64,000 nt of DNA from Kappaphycus alvarezii. Taxonomy: Eukaryota > Rhodophyta > Florideophyceae > Gigartinales > Solieriaceae. Each line of letters begins with the position of its first letter. Position 1 is the first letter of the stretch. Positions 33,740 to 44,605 of this stretch are shown here, one piece after another. The notes under the pieces are model-generated. The model was not told the origin of the DNA, ran no database searches, and saw only the letters and a program-made list of their open reading frames with translations. Location of the stretch: contig NADL03000462.1 in the NCBI GenBank assembly GCA_002205965.3, forward strand, positions 567,001-631,000, given 5' to 3'. Position numbers and translations under genes: made by a program.

Positions 33740-34140
33740 TGACTTGTTATACATTTGCCGCAAGAGTTCTTTACAGTAAAGAAGTGCGCTGGCGCTGCCC
33801 AACTAGCTAATGCTGCCACACTTCGGTCACACGCCCGGATGGTGCGTGACGGGCTCCTCCTGCCCACCGCCACGGATCCGTCCCCACATGTCCAGTGGCA
33901 TTTTGTTCCCCTTGCTTTTGATACACTTAGTGCTCTGTGTACCCGTTCTGGTGCTCTGTCTATCCGTTGGCGACAAGTTATCGACGACTGTGCCAAACAG
34001 ATCGCGTTTCGGTCGGCGCGTCAATGCAATCATGCAAAAGGTCAAATATTGCAGCGATTCAGGTATGCTATTTGGTCAAGTATTGCTGCGGCTTTTCTTG
34101 CTCGCATGCCCTGTCACGGCAGGGGTCTTTCTCAATCTTG
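33740..34140 (+). pseudogene. C-terminal fragment of the RT-element family
   Basis: The plus strand reads HFVPLAFDTLSAL, then QRFRYAIWSSIAAAFLAR, the same C-terminal blocks as at 26.2-26.5 kb (LAFDSLG, QLRFAIWSTCAASI) and at 14.36 kb (IWSSIAIAALAR). No RT motifs are recognised upstream, so it is a truncated or decayed copy. Confidence 0.65.
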
Positions 34141-34317
34141 TTAACCCGTAATCCCTCGTATGACACTGTTTGACAAACACCCCTCAACGAAACAGAGAGT
34201 TTTTAAGCAAAAAATCTCTGCAATACAGTGTGCGAAATTCCTATAAATATACTTCCAGTCGGGAACAAAAAAGGAACTTCGATAGTATTGCTATCCATGC
34301 CCGTTGCTACACTGCTA

Positions 34318-34583
34318 TGAATGTACTCTCAACAGCATACTGTAACCTTTCATTACAGTAAGCTCAACAGGCTTTGCTTCTTTTAATGTTACCTGGCACC
34401 CGCTTGGATTCACTATGAAACAAACGGTCGTTGTCTGACTCACTTTACTAAGGTTCACTATGACAGAAAGAGTACTTAAGATAGAGTTCAATCCTGGAAC
34501 CAAGTAAAGTCGGGTTCATCATCTTTATTATCAATTGTATTTGTTTATCCAACGTGTTCATACGCGAGTGCGTTTTGTCCACA
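34318..34583 (+). repeat. Copia 5' LTR
   Basis: 266 bp, TG...CA ends, aligned with the copy at 39550-39815 with four substitutions. Confidence 0.9.
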
Positions 34584-35065
34584 CTCCGGAATAAGGTCAC
34601 ACGCGAAAGCGTTCACGAAAAGTCTAGCGCCATCTGCTCAAACATTTCTCGCTAGACTGGATCTCATTTCGAACACTTGAACGCCATCTGTTAAAGCATT
34701 TCTCGTTCAAGTTCAATTCAAATCCAACCTCGTTCTCGTTCAAGCTAAATTCAAGTTCCAATGCAAAATACTGCTTTAAAAGATTTAACTCAAGACTAGA
34801 ACGAATTTAAAAGGGCGGATAGACTAAGTTTACCCTTTGCGTTTTTTTATCAAGGACTTTAAAAAAGGGCGGAAAACACATAAAAGTTCTCAGGAGAAGG
34901 ACCAAAGAAAAAGAGGAGCATATAAAACACATCAGAGCGTAATCGTACCAAGACTGTACCGTCCAAAAGCCCTATCCGTTCTACCAAAGTTCCGTTCCAC
35001 CAAAGTTGACAGTCCCCAATATCAAAATACCAAAACCCAAGTCATCCCCGCATCTTCAATCCAGC
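34584..35065 (+). other. Copia leader
   Basis: Untranslated stretch between LTR and gag. It holds a perfect 9-bp inverted repeat AGTCTAGCG/CGCTAGACT (34621-34629 and 34650-34658) and two imperfect direct copies of a 25-bp unit (34627-34651, 34681-34705), possibly dimerisation or packaging structures. No clear tRNA primer site was recognised. Confidence 0.5.
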
Positions 35066-36321
35066 ATGACCGATCGTCAAGGTCGTCCTAATCGTCCTCC
35101 AAGACAACCAGCAGATAATAACCGTCAAAATGAGAACATCATTGTCCCAAGAGCTATCAACTGGGAGAGAGCAGGACCACGAAACGAGGAACAGTACACC
35201 CTTACTGACTTCTTTCGGACTTTTGATGAATTTAACCCTGACATAACTGGGGAAGCCCTGAGACGCATCATTAAAGAAGAGCTCACCATATGGCAATTCT
35301 CAATCGTCAATGGCCAACCTTGGTGCTAGCGCTCTTACAAAGGTAAAGCAGCGCTGCTCGCATGCGCAGTATCGAGGACGAAGTACACTCCTTAACCATC
35401 GAACAGTTCCTGCCAGAAAGCACTCATGCAGGTATCGCTCTGCAGAAGCTTGCCCGTCGAATCGAAACACTCGTCCCTCAATGCCCCAATGGCAGAACTC
35501 GGGACTGCGACAAAAGAGTTGCACTGTATAAGGCTGTCAGATCAATGGACTGGGCAGATGTTCCAATCACGGCGATGGCAAACGAGAACGTCTCGTACAA
35601 AAAGCTGCTTGATGATCTCACCCTCGCTGAACAAAACTATCGCATTAAGAAAATTCTCCATGAACAAAGGACTACGGTAAACAAGTCAAAAGGTCAACAT
35701 AAATCATCACATTACCACGTGACTGCGGGGTCAAACACACCGAGCTTCCGCCACAATCCAGACGCTATCAATTGGTTTCAAGGCCAAGCTAAATACGGCC
35801 GTGATCCTCGTTCACCGCGCCGCAGATATATGTCGTCGAAAGGAGACACAAAGTGCTTCAACTGTAACAGCTCCGATCACGTAGACCGTAACTGCACAAA
35901 GCCAAGGGACGACAACAGGATTATGCGTCATCGTATCAAGTACATGCTTCGCGAGAAGTCCCCTGAGGAGCAGATTCTGAAAAAGCTACTATCTGACCAA
36001 TCAGAACATGTTAATTTCCTTTCTCATATCTTGTGTAATGCTATACACTCGGAAAATCAACAAGAAATATACACAGATACAGATGATGATGGCTTTTCAA
36101 CTTCCTTAAGTGTCTCCGACTCTGAGAGCAATCTCCCAATTCAAGATCCATCTCTATATACTCCCCCAGATCCTCAAGATGTTATGTTTGCTCGCGCTCA
36201 TCCTCTCCCTAGCCATGAAAGCCAACCCACACCCTCTACTAAGTCGTTGACAGCGGCACTTCACCAGGCATCTCTTGCCGATGTTCTTTCTCCGGACATG
36301 CGCAAATCCCCGTTGATTTGA
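35066..36321 (+). pseudogene. Copia gag with zinc knuckle, frame-broken
   Basis: Begins MTDRQGRPNRPP at 35066 and runs to a stop at 35329; the capsid region resumes in another frame at about 35347 and ends at 36321. The CCHC zinc knuckle CFNCNSSDHVDRNC lies near 35855-35895. The single shift with an intervening stop suggests a small indel; no slippery signal was seen. Confidence 0.8.
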
Positions 36322-36611
36322 GGAGGGGCATACGACTGTCAAGTCAGTATGCCCCGCATCTCAAACCACCCCCTGATTCTCGATGTTGTGTCATCAAAGC
36401 CTCAAGGAGAAGCCCCCCAAAGGTCAAGAATGTTCAGTACTACTCCCGTATCGCAAAGAACGTTTACTACAGCGCAAGTCAATTTCATGTGTCAAGCTCG
36501 AAGGTATTTGAAGGAGCCTGTTTGGACATAGGAGCCCAAAGATCTTGTATCGGCAAGCCACAAGCCAAGGCCCTATGTCGTCTACTACATAAACTCGTAA
36601 ACTCCGACTAA
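36318..36611 (+). pseudogene. Copia aspartic protease segment
   Basis: LDIGAQRSCIG at about 36525 is the protease active-site block, D-[ST]-G with the second residue replaced by Ile. The frame stops at 36611, while YRFGDGILISLG, which continues the protease, lies in the pol frame from about 36600. A frame break therefore separates protease from pol. Confidence 0.7.
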
Positions 36612-36667
36612 CACGATCAGAATACAGTTATCGTTTTGGTGATGGCATTTTAATTAGCCTCGGTTCT

Positions 36668-39457
36668 ATGAACATTCGCATACCAACGCCTGACGGCACC
36701 TTTCTTGAGATCTCCGTAAATGTTATCGACGCAGACATCCCGCTGCTCATAGGTCTTGACATATTGGACAAGAACATGCTAGTAGCAGATAATGTTGAGA
36801 ATGTTCTTCACAGTCGCAGGTACGGATGGAAGTTACCTATACATCGTCGAAACCGACACATGTATATCAGATGTGATCCAGCCCGAGTGTTGTATACACG
36901 AGCAGAGCTTAAAAAGCTGCATCGTCATTTTTGGCACCCGTCCGCGACAAAGCTGTATAACCTTCCAAAGAGAGTCAAACCAACTGAGACATCAACGGAA
37001 ACCCTAAAGACTCTCGAAGATATAAGCAAAGCCTGTCATACATGTAATAAGTACAGCAAAGGTCCACATCGATTTCGAGTAAGTCTACCATCCGGCAACT
37101 GTGTTTTTAATCACGAAATGGCTCTCGACTTGGTCTGGCTCAAAGGACGTCCAGCATTGCATGTGGTTGACACGCATACGCACTTCTCAGCCGCTATGTT
37201 CCTGTCAGATAAGTCAACACATTCTATCTGGAACGCCTTTCTCGTTTGCTGGGTTGCTACATACGTTGGTTACCCTGATAAGATCCGTGTCGATCAAGAT
37301 GGTGTATTCAGAAGCGAAGAGTTTATGACTCTGACCAAACACGCTGGCATTGAAGTTCAGTTATCTGGTGTTCATTCCCATAACGCTCTTGGGAATGGCG
37401 AGCGTTATCATGCGCCACTTCGCCGTATTTTCCTAAAAATACTGGAAGATCTCCCTGAACTCGATCATAATATGGCTCTGCAGCTATCGGTCAAAGCCAT
37501 GAACGATACTTGCGGACCCGACGGCCTGGTCCCTTCAATGTTAGTATTTGGCACTGTCCCCAGGTTTCCACCACATTCTACACCGCTTCTATCAAATCAT
37601 GATCGGATGAGAGCCATGGATATGGCTCGGCTAGAAATGGCCGATATTACTGCCAAAATGAAGCTGCAACGAGCTCTACGGGAACGTGTTCCACCTGCCT
37701 CCAACTATCTCGTCCATCCAGGTGATTCTGTTTACGTCTACCACGAAAAAAGCAAACAGTGGCGTGGCCCCTTTACAGTAACTCGTACTTTCGAGAAGAA
37801 TGTTTGGGTTCAACGTCCCGACGCCGAAGGGCAATACTCTATTGATAATATAATTCCTGTTACTCAAGCCGATGGTCTCGGCATCATATCACACATCCAT
37901 TACTCCCTATCCACATGGAGACAGCCCCGGAACTATATCAAGGTTTACCTGACTGAAGTTCTAAAACCAGGCGACCCTCGCGGCGAAGACTCACGTTTCG
38001 ATGCTGCCCGACTAAAAGAAATACAAGGTCTCATGGAACGACAGGTTTTCCGCGTCGTATTACGGGAGGAACTTCCGCGGGATGCCAACATTCTCGGAGG
38101 TCGTCTTGTACTTTCGATTAAGAATAAGGAGACAGATAAAGAACTTTACAAGGCACGATATGTTGTACAGGGACATCTAGATAAAGACCTACACCGCCTC
38201 GTACACCCTGCAACTACTCTCAGAGAAAGCTCCGTGCGGCTGCTAGCAGCAATCGCTGCAATCTTCGGGTTTCGTATTTGGTCGCAGGATGTAACCCAAG
38301 CTTACCTACAATCTGCAGGGAAACTCCTTCGTGCTGTTTATGTTAAGCCTCCAAAAGAGCTAAATCTCGCCCCAAACCAGCTGTTTAAGCTTCTAAAACC
38401 ACTGTACGGCTTTTCCGATGCAGGTGACTACTGGGATGCAACCATAACGAAACATCTAAAGGATGATCTCGGCATGGAATCCGCTGCATTGGACATCAGT
38501 TTATTTTTCAAAATGGTTCATGGGAAGCTTATTGGTATGTCAGGAATGTATGTCGATGATAGTTTCAGCGTTGGCAATGACAAATTTCTCAAGTTAACTC
38601 AAGAAAAAGAAAAGAAGTTCATCTCGAAGCCAAAGGATATGGATTCATTCACGTTCGCTGGCCTTCGGGTCAAGACAACCCCAAACGGCATTAGGCTCTT
38701 CCAGACAGAGTACCTAAAAAGGATCAAACCGCTTCCCAGTGACGCTTCATACAGAGACTTCAGATCTCTACGCCAAAGACTGCAATGGTTGGCACATACA
38801 AGGCCTGATATCGCCTGCGCCGTCAACAAATCCTCCCAAATCACAGAAGCAAAGTACAACCAAGATTCCATCGCTTTTATAAGTAAGATCGTCCGACAAG
38901 CCCATAAGCACCCCGAGCGAGGCATTTTGCAGAGAAAACTAGATGCAGACTCGCTCTATCTCCGTGTCTACGTCGACGGTTCGTTTGCAGACAATGACGA
39001 CATGTCAACGCAACTGGGATATTTAATATTGCTATGTGACAAGAATAACAAGTGCAACATAATCCATTACAGCACACAAAAGTCTCGACGCGTCGTTCGT
39101 TCTGTCCTCGGCGGAGAGACATATGCATTCGCAGACGGCATGTATTTCGGCCTGACAATCAAACACGATCTCGAACAGATGCTGAAACGAAAACTCCGTG
39201 TACGCATGTTGACCGACTCCAAGTCTTTATTCGACGTTATGGTGAAAAAGACAACTACTACCGAAAAGCGACTAATGGTGGACGTGCAGGCAATGAGGGA
39301 GGCACATGAAATGATGGAGGTGAATGACGTAGCATGGGTCAGAAGTGAAAACAACCCTGCCGACGCGCTCACAAAAGTTAAGGAGAACGCAGTCTTAAAT
39401 CGAATCATTGATGAAGGCACAGTCGAACACCCTATCGAACAATGGGTGATCAGATGA
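36668..39457 (+). CDS. Copia pol: integrase, reverse transcriptase, RNase H
   Basis: 929 residues from the first ATG in frame; upstream codons in the same frame are protease sequence, so this is the bulk of a polyprotein and not a natural start. In order: end of protease (PLLIGLDILD); integrase with an HHCC zinc site (HRHFWHP...CHTC) and DDE residues in MALDLVWLKG, VDQDGVFRSEEF and GNGERYHAPLRR; reverse transcriptase with SQDVTQAYLQS and the catalytic YVDD; RNase H with YVDGSFADND and ending near NPADALTKV. The 2.8-kb frame is uninterrupted, so it decayed little or recently. It would copy element RNA into DNA and insert it. Confidence 0.93.
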   Translation: MNIRIPTPDGTFLEISVNVIDADIPLLIGLDILDKNMLVADNVENVLHSRRYGWKLPIHRRNRHMYIRCDPARVLYTRAELKKLHRHFWHPSATKLYNLPKRVKPTETSTETLKTLEDISKACHTCNKYSKGPHRFRVSLPSGNCVFNHEMALDLVWLKGRPALHVVDTHTHFSAAMFLSDKSTHSIWNAFLVCWVATYVGYPDKIRVDQDGVFRSEEFMTLTKHAGIEVQLSGVHSHNALGNGERYHAPLRRIFLKILEDLPELDHNMALQLSVKAMNDTCGPDGLVPSMLVFGTVPRFPPHSTPLLSNHDRMRAMDMARLEMADITAKMKLQRALRERVPPASNYLVHPGDSVYVYHEKSKQWRGPFTVTRTFEKNVWVQRPDAEGQYSIDNIIPVTQADGLGIISHIHYSLSTWRQPRNYIKVYLTEVLKPGDPRGEDSRFDAARLKEIQGLMERQVFRVVLREELPRDANILGGRLVLSIKNKETDKELYKARYVVQGHLDKDLHRLVHPATTLRESSVRLLAAIAAIFGFRIWSQDVTQAYLQSAGKLLRAVYVKPPKELNLAPNQLFKLLKPLYGFSDAGDYWDATITKHLKDDLGMESAALDISLFFKMVHGKLIGMSGMYVDDSFSVGNDKFLKLTQEKEKKFISKPKDMDSFTFAGLRVKTTPNGIRLFQTEYLKRIKPLPSDASYRDFRSLRQRLQWLAHTRPDIACAVNKSSQITEAKYNQDSIAFISKIVRQAHKHPERGILQRKLDADSLYLRVYVDGSFADNDDMSTQLGYLILLCDKNNKCNIIHYSTQKSRRVVRSVLGGETYAFADGMYFGLTIKHDLEQMLKRKLRVRMLTDSKSLFDVMVKKTTTTEKRLMVDVQAMREAHEMMEVNDVAWVRSENNPADALTKVKENAVLNRIIDEGTVEHPIEQWVIR

Positions 39458-39549
39458 GATTGTGACCAACATAACTGAACTTTACTTGTCTTCATTTCAT
39501 TCGCAAGGCTGTTGTTTTTTCGAGAGGGGGGACTGTGGAGACGATATAA

Positions 39550-39815
39550 TGAATGTACTCTCAACAGCATACTGTAACCTTTCATTACAGTAAGCTCAAA
39601 AGGCCTTGCTTCTTTTAATGTTACCTGGCACCCGCTTGGATTCACTATGAAACAAACGGTCTTTGTCTGACTCACTTTACTAAGGTTCACTATGACAGAA
39701 AGAGTAATTAAGATAGAGTTCAATCCTGGAACCAAGTAAAGTCGGGTTCATCATCTTTATTATCAATTGTATTTGTTTATCCAACGTGTTCATACGCGAG
39801 TGCGTTTTGTCCACA
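39550..39815 (+). repeat. Copia 3' LTR
   Basis: Second copy of the 266-bp LTR. Its right edge (CCACA) is 4 bp from the first base of the Tc1/mariner inverted repeat. Confidence 0.9.
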
Positions 39816-39819
39816 ACTA

Positions 39820-41212
39820 CAGTAAAAAGAGGCGCTAAGTTCAAATATAGACCCACTTTTAAGAGAGAAATGACTAAAACGGAGATACCTTTAAAAACAC
39901 GAAAGAAAAACGGAGAAGTACACGAAATTCTATATGAAACAACTTAATCAATTGTTTACAAAAGCAAATATAGTACTTAATGGCATCCCCTTTCTTCTCA
40001 AAAACCTCAATTAAACGCCTGGGAGCGGATTCGTAAAGACTGTGGAGGTATTCTTCAGACAGGTTCTCCCACGCATCTAACACCCTGTCTGTAAGATCTT
40101 CAACAGTATTAAACTGTCTCGCATTGTGATAAAACTTCCGTGCCATTAGTCCCCAGACATTTTCTATAATGTTAAGGTCTGGAGACTCGGCGGGCCACTC
40201 CAAAACATCATTTTTTTGCTGCATAACCAATTTTTTTTGTATAGTTGGAGCGGAGGGGGCAGCACCATCTTGTTGAAAATCCAGTTCTCTCCCATTTTAT
40301 CCGCCGTAAATGGTAACAACTCCTTCTCTAGGATGTGAAAATAGGAAACAGAGTCAACTTTCCCATGGCATTCGAAAAGAAACGAAACTCCGTAGCACGA
40401 AATGGCCCCCCATATCATGATGGACTGTCCCCCTTGATGATGAGTTGAAAAAAAATCCTCTCTTCTGTTCTTAAATCATGCCAGTAACTTGGTAAACCAT
40501 CCGGGCCATCTAAATTAAATTTTTTTCGTCGGAAAAAACGACAGTATGCCAGGATTCGGGGCCCTTTTGCAACATTTCTTTTGCCCACTCTAACCTCGCA
40601 TCATTGTGCCTTTGCTGCATCGATGGACGCTTGATCATCTTCTTGTACTTCGAATGAGGGACATTATTTAGCAAATGCTGTACCCGTCGAACGCAGACAG
40701 GCAATTGAATAGCGATTTGCAGTTCACGCGATGATTTCTCCCCCTTTGCTGCCTCCCTTATCAAACGCCGGACTTGGTGTTTCGTGATTTTCTTGGCGTT
40801 TCGCGACGATTTTTGCGAGTCCACCACCTAGGGATGCCTCAAAAAGCCTTGTACGGCTCCTGGGGACCTTTTTAACGCCTGCCGATTTCCTTGAAACTTA
40901 CGCACTCATTGTGCATGGCCAGTATTTGGCCTTTCTCAAATTGAGAAAGTAACTTACCTCGAGGCATCTTTGTCGAATAGTTAGAGCGCTGCGTTGTTGG
41001 GGGGGTGTGGCGAATCGTTTATGCTTTATCCGATGGCATTATGTTTCGGTCAATACCCTTTCTCCCGCCATTAATTCTGTTTTGAAATAGTTGTACTCTA
41101 TAGAATTTCGCGTATTTATCTGTTTTTCGTTCACATTTTTAAACAAATCTCGTTTTCTGCTATTTACCCTTAAATCTGAGTCCATATTTGAACTCAGCAC
41201 CCAGTTTTACCC
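39820..41212 (-). mobile_element. Tc1/mariner-type DNA transposon
   Basis: 1393 bp flanked by TA on both sides (39818-39819 and 41213-41214), with imperfect terminal inverted repeats of about 110 bp. Shared blocks include GTAAAA near the tips, GTTCAAATAT, and CGAAATTCTATA at the inner ends. It encloses one transposase gene on the minus strand. Confidence 0.85.
39874..40967 (-). pseudogene. Tc1/mariner transposase, frameshifted
   Basis: Starts MPRGKLLSQFEKGQILAMHN at 40967 with a helix-turn-helix region (SFKEIG). Later blocks lie in other frames: KKITKHQVRRLIREA, then VVFSDEKN with the first catalytic Asp, MIWGAISCYG, and the last block EWPAESPDLNIIENVWG with second Asp and Glu, ending in KGDAIKYYICF. 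At least two frameshifts and an in-frame stop make it inactive. DDE cut-and-paste enzyme by family knowledge. Confidence 0.85.
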
Positions 41213-41706
41213 TAAAATAGTGCAGGGAATGTGCAAGGGCCCTACTGAAGTAGCGTTTTTGCTGCCCACTGGAAGTGTATTTATGGGAATTTCGTACACT
41301 GTACTGTAGATGTGACTAAAAAATGATCATATTCTTTACAAGTGGCGGATTTCTGCAATAGACCTTAGTTTCAGTTAATACAGGGATTACGCAAAAAAAA
41401 TTCTGCAATGAAACTCTAATGATACTGTAATTAAACTCTGTAACCATTTTTTCAGTGAAGTGAATTGTAGAAATAGCATTACGCATGCAAAGAATTCTGT
41501 ATCCCCTTCTAAAACTGGTTCCAGACTTACCTTCGCAACAAGCCCCTATTCAGTGCCAAAACGCAATTATAATGACAGGCGCACGTCAATGGGATCAAAC
41601 CAGAACTATCAGCCTCCAGCATGCGCGAAAGTGGCGAAACGTGGTACTTCTCCTTATCCACCGTAATTAATTCCACAAGGACAACTCCAACCTCATACCC
41701 AAGGCA

Positions 41707-42737
41707 ATGAAAAACTACTGGAAAGCGCGACGGGAATACGCGGCTCATGACATAAGGGCGATAAAAATAGCGGAAACCAATTTTGTAGTTAAGTTTTTTG
41801 GTATGTCCGATGCTGAATATACATTACACTTTCGTTTCAAGAAGGGTGACGTCATCAAACTCATTAAAGTAATTGGGTGGTCAGAAGAGAAGACGAGTAC
41901 TTCAAGAAACAGGTACGCATCGAACCCATTGGTAAGAACTTGTATTTTACTTGAACAAATGAGTACGCCGCAACGATGGAGAGAGATGGAGCAGTTCTGT
42001 GAAAAGTATGCAAGTCAGATGTGTGAGATACTCTAGGAAAAAATAGAAATAGTTTAAAGAACAGGTTGTATCTGTGGACTAGAGAGATGAAGAAGTCGTA
42101 CTTTCAGGGTAAGGTAGAGTCATACGCATCTGCAGTACTCAACAAAACCGAAGCGCTGCATAACTGTGTTGGATTTATTGATGGAATTGTCATTGCAATT
42201 GCCAGGCCCGGTAACAGTGCTGTGCAAAACGTAGTTTATAACGGTCACAAAAGGAAAAATACACCCACGTTTCAAGCTATATCAACGACGGATGGAATGT
42301 TCGCACACGTATTTGGCCCCATAGAAGGTAGAAGACACGATTAAACGCTATACAAGAGATCTGGAGTAGACGATCAATTGAAAACACTTCTAAATACTAC
42401 TGACAAACTGTATTGTATCTACTGCGACAGTGATCATAACTGGAGGTCTTTTTTGGAGATCCCTTTTCAAGGGTCTACTCTCAACAGTGCTCAGAAGAAC
42501 TTCAACAAGGCTATGTCAAATAGTCGATTCACTGTGGAATGGATGTTCAAAGAGCTCAAAATGTACTGGACTATGGTTGATTTCAAGAGAAAGTTGAGGA
42601 TTGGGGAGTCTCCCGTAGTTGCGCTTTGCAATTTTAGTATGTAAATGTGCAACATTCGAAACGGTTTCTATCCAAACCAAACATCTCAGTACTTCAACCG
42701 CACATCACCAAACCTTGAAGAAATTTTGAATTCTTAG
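41707..42737 (+). pseudogene. Harbinger transposase A
   Basis: DDE_4-type blocks: NCVGFIDGIVIAIARPG (first Asp), VVYNGHKRK, FQAISTTDG, GPIEGRRHD (second Asp), YCIYCDSDHNWRSFLEIPFQG, TVEWMFKELK (Glu), and the tail PNQTSQYFNRTSPNLEEIL ending at 42737. Broken by stops: TAG inside EIL-stop-EKIE at about 42036, TAA right after RRHD at 42342-42344, and one near 42642. The first two positions recur as stops in other copies. Confidence 0.85.
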
Positions 42738-42974
42738 TAAAGAAAGAGCCATTTTTTTGATTTGATTCTATCGTAGCGCGAGGAGCGAGGGAAGAATCCG
42801 TAGCGGAGGTCGCGAGGAACGAGCGGCCGGAGCGAAATACATAAGCGTTTATAACAATGTTCAATGCTAACAAAGCGACAGAAGCATCAGGCTACATGTT
42901 TACTTAGACTTAAAAAAAATGCATCATTAACTTGAAATTCTCCAGCTCAAACTCGTTGCGGCTCTTTCTTTACT

Positions 42975-43690
42975 TCACGCGCTCGACGCGGGAGATTCAT
43001 CCTTATTATTCTCTTCTTCAAGGCGAGAGCGGCTTAATTCCAAGTTCTCCTTCCCGAGTGCAATCCTGGCTTCATCTGATGCCTTGAGCACGGCCACAAA
43101 CATTTCCATATAGGCTAGAAACGGATTCTTAACCTGTTCGCTCATATAATTCTTCGGCGCTTTCATTGCCCGCCTCTATGCTTCTCTGTTGGCTTCGTTA
43201 CGTTCTTCGCTTGATTTTCGCATCATCGCTGTCGAGCAAATTAAGGCCTCAATACTTTCTTTCTCAGCCTCCTTTTCTGCCGCAGCCTTTCGTTTCGCGT
43301 TTTTTGCGCCCGCTAAGTCGTCGCGCTTTTCCTTCATAGAACTCAGAAGTTCTTCCAGCTCTCCCACCTCCCCTACGATTCCACTCATTCGCTCGTCGAC
43401 CTCGTCCCGCTCGTCGAACCGTTGCTGAATGCGCTTTTACCTGTTTTGAATTTCTTTCCAAGTCAAAAGACAGGAAAGTTTCTGCGTTGCGTTCGCGCGC
43501 TTCGCCGCAATATCAGATCGCTCCTTCGTGGTACCAGTTGGTGCAATGTGCACTTTTGCGGCTGCTACCTCGCGTGCGATGATAAGGTCATCGTTTGAAC
43601 TTCGGTCTACGCCCGATGCGAGCTACCGATTTTGCTTCACCGCTGCATCGGGGCGCCTTTTGAGTTGTCGTTGTGCTAGAGGTAGTGTCG
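42975..43690 (-). pseudogene. Myb-like coiled-coil accessory gene A
   Basis: Minus strand: LIIAREVAAAKVHIAPTG, then TWKEIQNR.KRIQQRFDERD, MSGIVGEVGELEELLSS and a long Lys/Glu helix, ending DESPASSA. This is the SANT/Myb-type DNA-binding partner that Harbinger elements encode beside the transposase to bind element ends and aid nuclear import (family knowledge). Stops and a frame change interrupt it. Confidence 0.7.
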
Positions 43691-43797
43691 CCAGAGTTCG
43701 CCATCGCTATCTGGAGAAGGGTTCTGTTCCTCCAACTGAGATTCGGCTACAGTGGCGAGGTCCTGCAGGGTATTCATCGCGTCAAGCAGTGTGTGAG

Positions 43798-43890
43798 GGA
43801 TAGGAATAGGGATGAAGATAGGGATAAGAGTAAGGGTAAGGGTAAGGGCATGGGTAAAGGTAGGGGTAAGGATATGGGTTGGGATATGTA
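43798..43890 (+). repeat. Degenerate hexamer repeat, TAAGGG-like
   Basis: About fifteen imperfect 6-bp units (GGGATA, TAAGGG, CATGGG, TAGGGG and others). Several perfect TAAGGG copies lie around 43828-43846. It sits upstream of the Myb-like gene in element A. Confidence 0.7.
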
Positions 43891-44605
43891 GTTCGAAAGA
43901 TGAGGGGGAAGTTTGATGCAGTGGTATGGAGTCAATTTCTAGTACTGTACGCGTCAAATCTGCAGAAACGTAGCACACGTATTACGGTATAATTATAGTT
44001 TTCACTTCACTAAAAAGTGACAATTCTGCAATGATTTTTTGCTACTGTAATTTAATTGGAGTTTCGTTGCGGTTTTTTTACAGCTCTTCGGTTGCGTAAT
44101 CTCTCTCATCAGTTCCCAATGAGTGTGTGATTGCCCTTAGCAGGAAAATTAAGTATAACAACTTATTCAAGTACACATCACTTCGTTCCCAATTGGTCTC
44201 CAGCCCAAAGACTGAGTAATTATGCAATAACTCAGTAATCGGGCATTGACTGGAGGTTTATACTTCATATCAGCTGACATACATTTACCAATTTAAATTA
44301 ATGCAAAAACAATGTTTTTATCTATTATACTGGGCATACACCAAAATACTGAAATGAAAAAATGCAAGCAATGCATCATGGCCGAGACGTGTCAGGAGCA
44401 TGAGAACATCGTGAGCTATTGCGTCCAGACCGGCCCGGACTGAGTTTACCTTTTGCTCTAGGACAAGGTAGCCTGCGGATTCCTCACGGAAGGGCAGGAG
44501 GAGAGCCTTCGTAACCAGCCGGCGGAGTGTTTGGATGTGGGTGAGAGGGAATATTTGTAAACCACACAAACTAGTCTTTACTTGCTCTATGTAAATACGC
44601 CGAAT

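Larger units (their letters stand above)
34318..39815 (+). mobile_element. Copia (Ty1-type) LTR retrotransposon
   Basis: Internal genes run gag, protease, integrase, RT, RNase H, the Copia order, between two 266-bp LTRs differing at four positions (about 98.5% identity). No matching target duplication is found: TGCTA precedes the 5' LTR and ACTAC follows the 3' LTR. At the 3' end the polypurine tract GAGAGGGGGGAC (39523-39533) is followed by TGTGGAGACGATATAA before the shared LTR sequence, so the true LTR may start at 39534 and the 5' copy may be truncated. Several frame breaks lie between gag, protease and pol. Confidence 0.9.
41383..44100 (+). mobile_element. PIF/Harbinger element A (transposase plus convergent Myb-like gene)
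   Basis: Bounded by GGGATTACGCAA (41383-41394) and TTGCGTAAT (44092-44100), with a second shared block GCAAYGAAACTCYAAT (41405-41420; complement at 44055-44070). Inside, the transposase is on the plus strand and a Myb-like gene on the minus strand, converging near 42.8 kb. Confidence 0.75.

Noticed and set aside
43798..43890. True telomere or chromosome end
   Set aside because: Repeats are degenerate, short and internal, with mobile elements on both sides.
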